This document shows, in pieces, positions 10,701 through 19,250 of a stretch of 64,000 nucleotides of DNA (position 1 is the stretch's first letter; each line of letters starts with the position of its first letter). The notes under the pieces are model-generated. The model was not told where the DNA came from and searched no databases. It saw only the letters and a list, made by a program, of their open reading frames with translations. Both the position numbers and the translations under genes were made by a program. The stretch is from Variovorax sp. TBS-050B (GTDB lineage: Bacteria; Pseudomonadota; Gammaproteobacteria; Burkholderiales; Burkholderiaceae_C): NCBI RefSeq assembly GCF_029893635.1, contig NZ_JARXYR010000001.1, positions 372,001 through 436,000 on the forward strand, read 5' to 3'.

Positions 10701-13700
10701 CACGGCCGAGAAGTTGTTGCCGGCCGAGCCTGCGCCGGCCGAACCGAGCACGATGTTCTGGATCACGTTGGCGGTCGAGCCGTTGGGGCCGTTGGTCACG
10801 CCGCTGCCGGCGGTGGGCACGCTGCCCGCGGTGCTGCCGTTGCCGCTCACCGTGCCGGCGCGCGTGATGCCGGGCTCGTAGCCCGCGGGCCGCGTTTCGG
10901 TCACGGTGTAGCTGCCGGGCGCGAGGTTGGGGAAGCTGTAGTCGCCGCTCGCGTCGGTGGTGGTGGTGCGCGAGACGGGGTTGCCGTTGACGTCGGTGCC
11001 GGTGAGCGTGAGGGTCACGCCCGCGATGCCCGGCTCGGTGGCAGGTGCGCCCTGCGCGCCGCTGCCGTCGCGGTCGTAGTACACGCGGCCCGAGATGCCC
11101 GCGGGCAGCAGTTCGCCGAAGTAGTAGTCGCCCTGCGTGAGCGGCGGATTGGTGCCGGCCACGGTCACGCCGCTGATCACGTTGCCGCCGGCCTGCGCGG
11201 TGCCCGGATGGCCGTTGGCATTGGCCTTGCCCGGCGCGTAGTTGGTCGGCTGCGTCTCGGTGATGGTGTAGCCGCCCGCGGCCGAGGGTGGCACGTTGCG
11301 GAACTCGTAGGCGCCGTCGACGCCGGTGGGCGTGGCGACGATGTTCACCGGGTTGCCCGCGGCATCGGTGCCGGTGAGGCGCAGTTCCACGTTCGGGATG
11401 CCGGTGTCGCCGGCCTGCGGCACGCCGTCGTTGTTGGCGTCGACGAAGACACGCACCGGAATGCGCGTCAGCAGTTCGCCGAAGTCGTAGCCGGTGGCGC
11501 TGACGTTCGAGCGCAGCGCGATCGCGCTCACCACGTCGTTGCCCGCGGTGCCGCCGGCGGTGCCGGCCGCGTCGCTGCCGTCCGCGAAGGCGGCGGGCTG
11601 GGTCTCGGTCACGGTGTAGCTGCCGGGCGTGAGGTTGTTGAAGGCGTAGCTGCCGCTGCCCGCGACCGTGTTGGCCGTGGTCGAGACCGGGTTGCCGAAC
11701 ATGTCGGTGCCGGTCAGCGTGACGGTCACGCCCGCGATGCCGGGGTCGCCCGCGCTCGCGCTGTTGCTGTAGTCGGCGTCGCGGTACACGCGGCCGGCGA
11801 TGCTCGCGGGACGCACTTCGCCGAAGTTGTTGTCGACCGAGCTGCCGCCCGCGCCGAGCACGATGGAACCGATGCTGTTGGCATTGGAGCCGTTGGGCCC
11901 GTTGACGGTGCCCGCGGGCACCGTGCCCGGAGTGCTGCCCGCACCCGCGACGGTGCCGGCGCGCGTGATGCCCGGCTGGTAGGCCGCGGGCTGGTCCTCG
12001 GCCACGTTGTAGCTGCCGGCGGGCACGGTGAAGCCCCAGTTGCCGTTGGCGTCGGTGGTGGTCGTCAGCGAGACGGCGTTGCCGAGGCTGTCGGTGCCGG
12101 TCAGGCGCATCGTCACGCCGGCGATGCCGGGTTCGCCGCTGTCGGGCTGGCCGCTGCCGTTCAGGTCTTCGTAGACGCGCCCGCTGACGGCGCTGCTCTG
12201 CACCGTGATGCTGCCCTCGTTGAAGTTGTTGCCCGCGTTCGGATCGGCACCGCCGTTGGTGTCGCCCGAGCCGGTGGTGATCAGGTGCGCGCGGTTGGTG
12301 AACTGCGTGCCGTTGGCGGGCGTGGTGCCGGTGGTGGTGCGCACCGGAATGCGCACTGTGGCCGTGCCGTTGGCCGGCATCGAGGTGATGGCGCAGCTCA
12401 CGTTCTGCCCGCTGACCGAGCAGGTGGGCGCGGCGGGGGTGAAGCTGCCGCTGGTCACGGTGAAGACCGGCGCCCCGGCCGAGGCGAGCCCGGCGGGCAG
12501 CGCGTCGGTGAAGCTGGTGGTCTCGGCGCTGTCGGGGCCGTTGTTGCGCAGCTGCACCAGCCAGTCGAAGGTCTGGCCGATGGCCACGGTCGCGAGCGGC
12601 GTGGAGGTGCCGCTCGAGACGGCGGTCTTCGAGACCACCTGCACGTCGGCCTTGAAGCGGTAGGTGGTGTTCTCGCCCACCTCGTTGTTGGCGGGATTGA
12701 CGTCGAAGGCATTGCGCGCGGCGTCGTAGAAGTCCACCTTGGCGCGGTTCTGGAAGGTGCCGCGCGAGGCGCCGCGCAGCACCACCTGGAACTGCAGCGT
12801 GCTCGGCTCGCCCGTCGCGGCGGAGCCGGTGCCGCCGAGCACCGGGATCGAGAATTCGATCTGTCCGCTCGCCGAGTCCACGGCCGGCGTGGTGATCGTG
12901 ACGCCGCTGCCCGCCGGCGCACTGGCCGAGACGAAGGTGGGCGCCGCTTCGCCGCCGGGGCCCGCGGGCGGCAGCGTGTCGATCAGGCGCACGTTCTCGG
13001 CCGTGGAGCCGCTGTTGTTCGAGACGGTGATCGTGTAGGTGACGTTGTCGCCGACGTTGACCGGATCGACGTCGTCGTTCTTGGTCACCACCAGGTCGTA
13101 GCTCGGTCCGGTGACGGGCGTGCCGGCGCTGGCCTGGTTGTTGGTGGTGAGGACTTCCGGCGTGGGCGTCGTGATCGCGACGTTGTTGGTGATGGTCGTG
13201 CCGTTGATCGCGTAGAGCGGGCGCACGCGCACCGTGACCGTCTGCTGCTGGTTGCGCGCGAGCGAATCCCAGCGGCATGCGAGCTGGTTGTTGCCGGCGC
13301 CGGTCGGTGCGGTGGTGCTGGGCTGTGTCGGGCAGGTGCCGCCGCCCGAGGCGGTGGCAGAGATGAACATCAGCCCGTCAGGCAGGGTGTCGGTCGCGCG
13401 CACCTCGTAGGCGCGGCTGTAGCTGCCCTCTTGCACGCTCTGGTTGCGCGCCGTCAAGGTGTAGGTGAGCATCTGGCCGACGGGCACGCTGCCCGGGCTC
13501 GCGGTCTTGGTCACCATCACGTCGGTCTGGGCGACGAAGTGGCCGGTGGCGGTGCCGCTGTTGGTCAGGCCGTTGTCGTCGAGCGTCGGATCGGCCGGCG
13601 TGGCCGCGATGGCGCTGGCCTTGTTGTTGATATCGAAGGTGTGGTCCGACGCCGAAGCGCCGTCGCCGTAGTGCCGCGCCGAGACCGTGATCACCGGGCA

Positions 13701-15806
13701 CAGCGGCTCCGCCGTCACTGGCGCGGTGCTCGCACGGCACTTGGGTAGCTGCGTGATGTTGCAGCCCGTGAAAGAGGTGCTGCCCGCGCCGCCCGAGGGC
13801 GCAGGCAGGGAGCAGGCCGGGAAGGTGGCGCCATTGGGGTTCACCGACACCGAGGGCGAACCGGTCGGCTGCAGCACCTGCACGAAGGTGTCGGTGACCG
13901 CGACGTTCTGCGCCGGCGACGGGCCGTCGTTGACGATCTCGATCTCCCAGGTGATGGCCTGGCCCGCGGTCTGCCGGTTCGCGGTGCTGCTGCCGATGCC
14001 CACCACACGCTTCAGCACGCGGATGTCGGCGTAGTTGGCGCTGTCGTCCACGCCGGTGCCCAGGCTCACGCAGTCGTTGCCGGTGTTGGCGTCCGGATCG
14101 GCGCCCGAGGTCGGCGCGCTCGCGGGCAGCGCCACGTTCACGCACATGCTGTTGACGATCGGTCCGCCGCCCGCGGGCAGCGCGGGGATCGTGACGTTGA
14201 CGATCACGTAGCCGGCGTTGCGTGCGCTGTTGCCGCTCGAGGTGTCCACGCCGATGTCGCTCGCGAGCGTGCGTGTGCAGTTCACCGTGGCGGGGCCGTC
14301 GACCGGCGTCGCCACGGGCGCGCCGCCCTTGGTGACCGAACAGGTGTAGCCGTCGCGCTGCGTGACGCTGTTGATGTGCACGCCGGCCGGCAGGTCGTCG
14401 ACGAGGTTGATCGTGCTGCCCGCCAGCAGGCGCGTGCCGCCGAGGTTGGTGGCGCCGACCTGGTAGTCGAAGGCCTGACCGATCGGCACGTTGTTCTGCG
14501 GCCAGCCGCGGCGCTTGTCGGCGCGGAAGTCGGTGGCGGAGACCGCCACGTCGGCCGGCGCGCTGCCCGTGGCCGAGGTCGCCACCGGGCCCGTGGCGCT
14601 CACGGTCGCTTCGTTGACCACGCCGGTCCCGGCGGTCATCGCGATCACCGGAATGACGATGTTGCCGAGCGGCTGGTTGGCGCCGCCCGCGCCGCCGATG
14701 TTGCTGCGCGTGCAGTTGACGGTCTGGCCGCTGGTGCTGCAGTTCCAGCCCGCGGCGGCGCTGACCGCGCCGTCGATCTGGAAGTTGCCCGGCAGCGTGT
14801 CGCTCAGCGTCACGCCCGTGGGCGCGCTGCCGCTGAAGCTCGGCTGCAGCGTGAAGTTGAAGCGCTGGCCCACGAGCAGCTGGCCGCCGTTGTGGGACTT
14901 GTTCAGCGCGAGCACCGTGCCCGCGGTCACGGTGGTGTTGGCGGTCGCGCCGTTGTTCTCGGACACGCCGTCGCCGATCGCGCCGGCCGCGGTGATCGCG
15001 GGCTGGTGCGTGATGGTCGAGCCCGCGGCCGCGGTGACCACGCCGTTGACCGTGATCGTGCGCGTGCCGTTGAGCGCAAGCGAGCCCACGTTGCAGGTCA
15101 GCGTGCCGCCGCTGATCGAACAGCCCGCAGGCAGGCCGCTCGCGGAGACCGAGAGGCCGGTCGGGATGGCGTAGGTCAGCGTCGAGCCGGTGCTGGCGTC
15201 GGGTCCGTTGTTGGTCAGCGTGAAGGTGATCGGCACCGTTGCGCCGCTCGAGGCGCTCGCCGGGGCCGCGATCGCGACCGCCACGTCGGCGCCCTGGTTC
15301 ACCGTGATCGTCTTGGTCTCGCTGGCGCCGCCGCCCGCCGGGGTCGCCGTCACGCTCAGCGTTCCCTGCGTGACCGTGCGCAGCCGCAGCTGGAATTCCT
15401 GCGTCTGCCCGGCGGCCAGGGTGATGCCCGAGCAGGTCACCGTCCCGGGACCGGCCGATCCCACCGGCACCGTGGAACTGCAGCTGCCCACCGGCACGGG
15501 ACCGGTGCCCATGTAGATGCTGTTGGCCGGGATGCTGTAGGTGAACGAGGTGCCGGGCGCTCCGATGGGCAGGCTGTCCGACTCGGCGATCGTCACCGTG
15601 CTCGTGACCGTGCCGCCGGCCGGCAGGATGTCCGGCGCGTGGACCAGGCTCGAGACCTGCGGCACCGCCTGCGCCGCGGTCGCGAGCAGCAGGCCGCCAA
15701 GGAGCGCGGACATCCGCGCCGTGCGCCGGCGCAGCGTGCGCGCGGCGGTTTCGAAGAAGTCGCGTCGCGCTCGCGCGCCCGACAAGCTCAATGGGGTGAT
15801 GAACAT
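7767..15806 (-). CDS. Giant surface protein with DUF11 repeats and SdrD B-like (Cna-B-type) repeats
   Basis: 2679 residues from an ATG at 15806, preceded by GAGGGA; an in-frame ATG at 15866 would add 20 residues but has no signal logic. The signal peptide core is ALLGGLLLATAAQA. The N-terminal half (to about residue 1200) consists of repeated DUF11 / conserved beta-sandwich units (VTYTITVSNNSGSTAENVRL, VVDTLPPG). About eight to ten SdrD B-like units follow, to about residue 2210. Each has the form SGRVYxDxxxxGxxxxGEPGIAGVTVTLTGTDxxGNPV, then TTTDANGxYxFxxLxPGxYTVTETQP. A further DUF11 unit and a last B-like unit (IGKVYDDRNANGYQDEGEP) follow. There is no LPXTG motif and no C-terminal barrel, so the next gene, translationally coupled, probably holds it at the outer membrane. 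The repeats often bind calcium in relatives. The function is most likely adhesion or surface-layer formation, which is unproven. Confidence 0.85.
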   Translation of the reverse strand: MFITPLSLSGARARRDFFETAARTLRRRTARMSALLGGLLLATAAQAVPQVSSLVHAPDILPAGGTVTSTVTIAESDSLPIGAPGTSFTYSIPANSIYMGTGPVPVGSCSSTVPVGSAGPGTVTCSGITLAAGQTQEFQLRLRTVTQGTLSVTATPAGGGASETKTITVNQGADVAVAIAAPASASSGATVPITFTLTNNGPDASTGSTLTYAIPTGLSVSASGLPAGCSISGGTLTCNVGSLALNGTRTITVNGVVTAAAGSTITHQPAITAAGAIGDGVSENNGATANTTVTAGTVLALNKSHNGGQLLVGQRFNFTLQPSFSGSAPTGVTLSDTLPGNFQIDGAVSAAAGWNCSTSGQTVNCTRSNIGGAGGANQPLGNIVIPVIAMTAGTGVVNEATVSATGPVATSATGSAPADVAVSATDFRADKRRGWPQNNVPIGQAFDYQVGATNLGGTRLLAGSTINLVDDLPAGVHINSVTQRDGYTCSVTKGGAPVATPVDGPATVNCTRTLASDIGVDTSSGNSARNAGYVIVNVTIPALPAGGGPIVNSMCVNVALPASAPTSGADPDANTGNDCVSLGTGVDDSANYADIRVLKRVVGIGSSTANRQTAGQAITWEIEIVNDGPSPAQNVAVTDTFVQVLQPTGSPSVSVNPNGATFPACSLPAPSGGAGSTSFTGCNITQLPKCRASTAPVTAEPLCPVITVSARHYGDGASASDHTFDINNKASAIAATPADPTLDDNGLTNSGTATGHFVAQTDVMVTKTASPGSVPVGQMLTYTLTARNQSVQEGSYSRAYEVRATDTLPDGLMFISATASGGGTCPTQPSTTAPTGAGNNQLACRWDSLARNQQQTVTVRVRPLYAINGTTITNNVAITTPTPEVLTTNNQASAGTPVTGPSYDLVVTKNDDVDPVNVGDNVTYTITVSNNSGSTAENVRLIDTLPPAGPGGEAAPTFVSASAPAGSGVTITTPAVDSASGQIEFSIPVLGGTGSAATGEPSTLQFQVVLRGASRGTFQNRAKVDFYDAARNAFDVNPANNEVGENTTYRFKADVQVVSKTAVSSGTSTPLATVAIGQTFDWLVQLRNNGPDSAETTSFTDALPAGLASAGAPVFTVTSGSFTPAAPTCSVSGQNVSCAITSMPANGTATVRIPVRTTTGTTPANGTQFTNRAHLITTGSGDTNGGADPNAGNNFNEGSITVQSSAVSGRVYEDLNGSGQPDSGEPGIAGVTMRLTGTDSLGNAVSLTTTTDANGNWGFTVPAGSYNVAEDQPAAYQPGITRAGTVAGAGSTPGTVPAGTVNGPNGSNANSIGSIVLGAGGSSVDNNFGEVRPASIAGRVYRDADYSNSASAGDPGIAGVTVTLTGTDMFGNPVSTTANTVAGSGSYAFNNLTPGSYTVTETQPAAFADGSDAAGTAGGTAGNDVVSAIALRSNVSATGYDFGELLTRIPVRVFVDANNDGVPQAGDTGIPNVELRLTGTDAAGNPVNIVATPTGVDGAYEFRNVPPSAAGGYTITETQPTNYAPGKANANGHPGTAQAGGNVISGVTVAGTNPPLTQGDYYFGELLPAGISGRVYYDRDGSGAQGAPATEPGIAGVTLTLTGTDVNGNPVSRTTTTDASGDYSFPNLAPGSYTVTETRPAGYEPGITRAGTVSGNGSTAGSVPTAGSGVTNGPNGSTANVIQNIVLGSAGAGSAGNNFSAVRPASVSGYVYADVAPSNGTRDSAEPGIAGTTVRVSGTDFLGNPVTQTVQAGADGRYIVDKLLPGSYQIDETQPDGVADGPESLGTVGGAPRGSVNPGSVNDRFGGLVLASEEAGIDYNFGERGGQIAGWVYVDSNNDGIRQPGEPGIPGVTVTLTGRSASGLTVNTTATTDANGRYVFTGLLPADASGYTLRETQPVTYADGLDAVGTLDGTRSGTLGNDVLSAIAYRGGNGEDYNFGERGASLAGSVYNDANRNGTREPQDLPIAGVTLTLTGTDAAGNPVTRTAVTGPDGRYELPGLPLPDSNGYTITETQPSGYDEGIAIPGTLGGTAQGTNQIRVNFTGLNTSGTGYDFNEHNNLPASLTGTVWFDQNHNRSRESGEGQGEGWTVELLRCADGGNACSETAATVLYTVTTNADGSYRFGDLTPGEYRVRFRSPDGRTVGGVWPTDPAQNGSGGPYPTPAASDPRFSIKVRVTPGANVQRQDLPYDPGGVVYDSVSGTPVPGAVVRLVGPPGFDPAEHLLDRRDSYTTGPAGYYDFFVLPGAPAGEYRIVVTPPGSYLPSSMYPAAAGALGTQACSAPPSGPAPAQTNPCVVSPGAGLVPGAGYYLAFQMPGGGGQHVVANNIPLDPADATLIELRKTTSKLTVKKGELLPYRITARNTRGNTVPGVAVVDTLPPGFRYVQGSLTVRTLPGGVALPVVPQVNGRQLVVPGQNFAPNETKEYLMVAGVGVGVGEGEFVNQVIATQGVGGRVLSNLATATVRVVPDALFDCTDVIGKVYDDRNANGYQDEGEPGLANVRIATVNGVLVTTDAEGRYHIACAAIPKEGTGSNLVLKLDERTLPSGYRTTSENPAAERATRGKVLKMNFGATVHRVVRLALQGAAFEDGSAQLRAGFVPELDRTVAVLAEKTSVLRLAYRAAPGEPEALAGQRTDAVKQAVLARWKQLGAQRAQQKEPPLFNLDIEVEQVPAHAEVKP

Positions 15807-16036
15807 CCCGTCCCTCGTGATGGCTCTGGTGGCCCGGTGGCCCTGTGGTGGAAGCGCCACATCCAAGTGCGGCGCGGCGGTCCCGGGAAAGGGCGCGATT
15901 CTTCGTGGGGGCGGGGCGGCGGCCTTTTGCCGGACGGGACGAAACTTTTGAAAAAGAAGACATTTGTTTACGATTGCAACGAAACGTGAATTCCTTCACA
16001 TGCGTTTCGTGCCCGCTCCGCCTACGCTTCGCCCCC
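15807..16036. promoter_or_regulatory. Divergent promoter region with an inverted repeat CGAAACG...CGTTTCG
   Basis: A 230-bp gap between the giant surface-protein operon (minus) and the two-component system (plus), with a conspicuously AT-rich centre (15941-15990). A possible plus-strand promoter is TTGAAA at 15948-15953 and TACGAT at 15969-15974, with a rather short 15-nt spacer. CGAAACG at 15980-15986 and CGTTTCG at 16003-16009 form a 7-bp inverted repeat around GTGAATTCCTTCAC. It is a candidate binding site for the adjacent AraC-type response regulator. The start codon at 16037 has no Shine-Dalgarno sequence. Both the promoter and the operator are predictions. Confidence 0.35.
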
Positions 16037-16870
16037 ATGTCCTACTGGTCCCACACGCCATTGCGGCGCTCGCACATCCTTCTGGTCGACGACAACGTCG
16101 ACGAACTGCAGTTGCTGATTGCCGCGCTGAAGGGCGAGGAGCACCGGATCAGTCTTGCCTTCGGTGCGATGGAGGGCTACCGGCGCGCCACGGCGCTGCA
16201 GCCGGACCTGATCCTGATGGACGTGCGCATGGGCGGGCCCGACGGCTTCGCCGCCTGCCGGCTGCTCAAGGCCGACCCGGCGACGGCGCACATCCCGGTG
16301 ATCTTCCTCACCGCCTCCGGCTCGGTGGAGGAGCGGCTCACCGGGCTGCGCGAGGGCGCGGTGGACTACATCCTCAAGCCCTACGAGCCGGCCGAGGTGC
16401 TGGCGCGCGTGACCGTGCACCTGGTGCTGGCCGCCAGCAAGGGCGGCGCATGGCGCAGCGCCGCCTGCACGGGCGGGCCGCAGGCGGAGGACGGCGCCGT
16501 CCCTGAGCCGGGCCCGGACCGGGCGCTGGTGCTGGCCGTCGAGCGCCTCGTGCGCGCGGACCTCGCGAACGTGCCGCCGCTGCCGGCGCTGGCCGTGCGC
16601 GTGGGCACGCACGAGAAGCGGCTGTCGCGCGTCTTCCGCGAGCAGAAGGGCTGCACGGTGTTCGAGTTCGTGCGCGCGACGCGGCTCGCGGAGGCGCGCC
16701 GGCTGCTGGCCGAATCGGCGCTCAGCGTGGAGGAAGTCGCGCTGGCGGTCGGCTTCTCGAGCCAGGCCAATTTCTCGACCGCCTTCCGCGAGCGCTTCGG
16801 CCGCACGCCCACGGGCTTCCGGCAGGCGGGTGCGGGCCGGGCCGACTGCCTGCCCATCTCCGAAGCCTGA
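16037..16870 (+). CDS. Response regulator with receiver domain and AraC-type DNA-binding output
   Basis: 277 residues. The receiver domain occupies about residues 11-130: an acidic pair in ILLVDDN, phospho-acceptor Asp at about residue 62 (LILMDVRMGGPDGF), and the conserved Lys in ILKPYEP. The C-terminal 100 residues are an AraC helix-turn-helix pair (VGTHEKRLSRVFREQKGCTVFEFV and VEEVALAVGFSSQANFSTAF). ATG 16037 is chosen because the receiver fold starts directly after it; the longer open frame to 15845 would run through the promoter region. It precedes the histidine kinase gene by 7 nt, so the two are a cognate pair. The divergent giant-adhesin operon is the nearest candidate target. Confidence 0.9.
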   Translation: MSYWSHTPLRRSHILLVDDNVDELQLLIAALKGEEHRISLAFGAMEGYRRATALQPDLILMDVRMGGPDGFAACRLLKADPATAHIPVIFLTASGSVEERLTGLREGAVDYILKPYEPAEVLARVTVHLVLAASKGGAWRSAACTGGPQAEDGAVPEPGPDRALVLAVERLVRADLANVPPLPALAVRVGTHEKRLSRVFREQKGCTVFEFVRATRLAEARRLLAESALSVEEVALAVGFSSQANFSTAFRERFGRTPTGFRQAGAGRADCLPISEA

Positions 16871-16877
16871 CGCCCAG

Positions 16878-19214
16878 GTGAACACGCCCCGCGGCCGCGC
16901 CGCCTGCCGGGCGGTGTCCTGTCTTGGCACGGTGCTGCTGTGGGCGGCATGCTGCCTGGCGGCGCCCGCCGCGCGGGCCGAGGTGCTGCGGCTGGAGCAG
17001 GCCGGGCCGCTGCCGATCGCGCTCGACGATCACGTCGAGGTTCTGGAGGACCGCAGCGGCCGGATGCCCTTCGAGGCGGTGGCGCGGCTCGCTAGCGGCA
17101 CATCCGACGGCTTCGCGCCCGGCAGCGCGGCGCGGATGCGCCGGGGCTTCTCGGATTCGGTGTTCTGGCTGCGGCTCTCGCTGGCCAACGACGGCGATGC
17201 CGTGCGGCCCCTGCGGCTGGTGCTGAACACCCCCTGGCTCCAGTCCGTCGATTTCCACGTCCAGCGCAGCGGCGCGGGCGCGGTGCCCGCCGGGCCGTGG
17301 ACGCAGGCGTTCGCCGGCGTCGCGCGACCGACGCCCGCGGGCAGCGCGCCGGACCGCGTGCCGGGCATCGCGCTCGCGCTCGAGCCGGGCGAGCAGGCGC
17401 GCGTGCTGGTGCGCGTGCAGAGCCGCAGCAGCGTGCGCCTGGCCCCGCTGCTGCACAGCGCCGATTCCTGGCAGGCCAGCGAAAGCGCGCACGCGCTGCT
17501 CGACGGCCTGCTGATCGGCGGACTGCTCGTGCTCGCGGCCTACTCGCTGTCGGTCTGGGCGGTCACGCGCAGCGGCGTGCTGGCGTCGCAGGGGCTCGGC
17601 TTCGTGCTGGTGGCGCTCTACGAAGCCAGCTACCGCGGCTACGCGCGGCTCTGGCTCTGGCCCGACAGCCCCGAGTGGAGCTATCGCGCGGCCGGCGTGA
17701 TCGCCGGCTGCTGCCTGCTCAACCTGGTGCTGTACCTGCATGCGCTCTCGCACGGCGGGCCGGTGCGGCCGCCGGGCTTCCGCGGCCTGGTGGCGCTGAC
17801 CGCGGTGCAGGCGCTCGTGGTCGTCGGCGCGCTCGTCGGGCCCTATGGCGCCTTCGCGCAGGCCGGGATCTTCAGCGCACTGGCGCTGGTGCTGGCGCTC
17901 ACGGTCAGCAGCTTCTTCTACATGCGCAGCGCGGGGCCGGGCGGCCGGCTGGCCTACCCGGTCATGGTGATCGTGGCCCTGGGCGTGGGCCTGCGGCTGA
18001 CCGAGCTCGCGACGCCGGAACGCATGCCGCCGGGGTTCGACGCCTACGTGCTGGGCTTTCCGGGCCTGCTGGTGGGGCTGGTGGCGCTGGCCGCGTGGAC
18101 GCACCATCTCTCGCGCCAGCGCCTGGAGGCCCAGCGCAAGCTGGTGCAGTGGCAGGCGCACGAGCAGCAGCGGCTGCAGGACGAGGTGAAGCGCAAGACG
18201 CGCGCGCTGAATGCGGCGCTGGAACAGGCCGAGCACCGCGCGCGCGAGCAGACCCGGCTCATGGCCTACATCAGCCACGACCTGCGCGCGCCGCTCGCCA
18301 CCATCATGGGCCACGCACGCCTGCTGCGCGCCGAGCTGGGCGCCGCGCCGGCGCGGCTCGGGTCCATCGAGCGCAGCGCGCGCTACCAGCTCGCGCTGGT
18401 CGACGACCTGCTCGAATACGCCAGGGGCGAGCTGCTGCCGCTGGCCCTCGATCCCCGGCCGGTGCGGCTGCCCGCGCTGATCGAGGACATCGCGCAGTAC
18501 GCCGCCGCGCTCGCGCAGCGGCAGAACAACCGCTTCCTGCTCGAAGTGCGCGGCGCGCTGCCGCCGGCCGTGCAGCTGGACAGCAAGCGCTTCCAGCAAC
18601 TGCTGCTGAACCTGCTGTCGAACGCGGCCAAGTTCACGCGCGACGGCCAGATGGGCCTGCGCGTGACGCCGCGGCCCGCGGGCAGCCAGTGGAAGCTGGA
18701 CGTCGAGGTCTGGGACAGCGGCATCGGCATCGACAAGAAGGACCAGCGGCGCGTGTTCCGCGCCTTCACGCAGGCCGATCCGGCCTCCGCGGGCGTCGGG
18801 CTCGGGCTGGCGATCGCGCGGCGCATCGTCGAGCGCATGGGCGGCGAGCTGCGGCTCGACAGCCACCGGCATCTGGGCACGCGGCTGAGCTTCTCGGTCC
18901 TGGTGGCGGCCGCCGCCGAGGACGACGCCCCCGCCGCGCCGAGCGCACCCGCGGCAGCGCCGCCGCCCGCGCCGCCCGCTTCGCCGCGGCGGCATGCACA
19001 GCCCGCCCCGGCCATCGCACCGCTGCCCGCGCCCCTGCGCGAGGAACTCGAGGCGCTCGCGCGCGACGGGCGCTGGTCCGACCTGCACGAATGGGCCGAC
19101 CGGCTCGCCGCCGACCCCCACCATGGCGCGCTCGTGAAGGCGGTGCGGCAGGCGCTCGAGAACCTGGACTTCGACCACATCGGCCATCTCGCGCGCGTGA
19201 CGCCGAGCGAGTGA
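16878..19214 (+). CDS. Membrane sensor histidine kinase with 7TMR-DISM sensor module
   Basis: 778 residues from a GTG at 16878, which gives a clean signal peptide (CLGTVLLWAACCLAAPAARA). An in-frame ATG at 16830 overlaps the regulator gene and adds 16 residues that do not look like a signal. Residues about 40-190 are a periplasmic 7TMR-DISM extracellular beta-sandwich, residues about 205-405 hold seven hydrophobic segments, and a coiled coil follows (about 410-450). The HisKA box is AYISHDLRAPLATIMGH with the phospho-accepting His near residue 467. The ATPase domain shows an N box (LLLNLLSNAAKFT), G1 (DSGIGI) and G2 (GVGLGLAIARRIVE). The C-terminal tail is Pro/Ala rich followed by a short helical segment. 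The sensed signal is unknown; relatives bind carbohydrates or similar ligands. It should phosphorylate the response regulator encoded just upstream. Confidence 0.9.
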   Translation: MNTPRGRAACRAVSCLGTVLLWAACCLAAPAARAEVLRLEQAGPLPIALDDHVEVLEDRSGRMPFEAVARLASGTSDGFAPGSAARMRRGFSDSVFWLRLSLANDGDAVRPLRLVLNTPWLQSVDFHVQRSGAGAVPAGPWTQAFAGVARPTPAGSAPDRVPGIALALEPGEQARVLVRVQSRSSVRLAPLLHSADSWQASESAHALLDGLLIGGLLVLAAYSLSVWAVTRSGVLASQGLGFVLVALYEASYRGYARLWLWPDSPEWSYRAAGVIAGCCLLNLVLYLHALSHGGPVRPPGFRGLVALTAVQALVVVGALVGPYGAFAQAGIFSALALVLALTVSSFFYMRSAGPGGRLAYPVMVIVALGVGLRLTELATPERMPPGFDAYVLGFPGLLVGLVALAAWTHHLSRQRLEAQRKLVQWQAHEQQRLQDEVKRKTRALNAALEQAEHRAREQTRLMAYISHDLRAPLATIMGHARLLRAELGAAPARLGSIERSARYQLALVDDLLEYARGELLPLALDPRPVRLPALIEDIAQYAAALAQRQNNRFLLEVRGALPPAVQLDSKRFQQLLLNLLSNAAKFTRDGQMGLRVTPRPAGSQWKLDVEVWDSGIGIDKKDQRRVFRAFTQADPASAGVGLGLAIARRIVERMGGELRLDSHRHLGTRLSFSVLVAAAAEDDAPAAPSAPAAAPPPAPPASPRRHAQPAPAIAPLPAPLREELEALARDGRWSDLHEWADRLAADPHHGALVKAVRQALENLDFDHIGHLARVTPSE

Positions 19215-19250
19215 CTGGCGCGCCGGCCCTGCGCATGCCATAAAGCGCGC

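Noticed and set aside
7758..13748. 1996-codon open frame on the plus strand opposite the giant DUF11 gene
   Set aside because: No signal peptide, repeats or motifs; the minus strand carries clear DUF11 and SdrD-like repeats. It is a shadow of GC-rich coding DNA.
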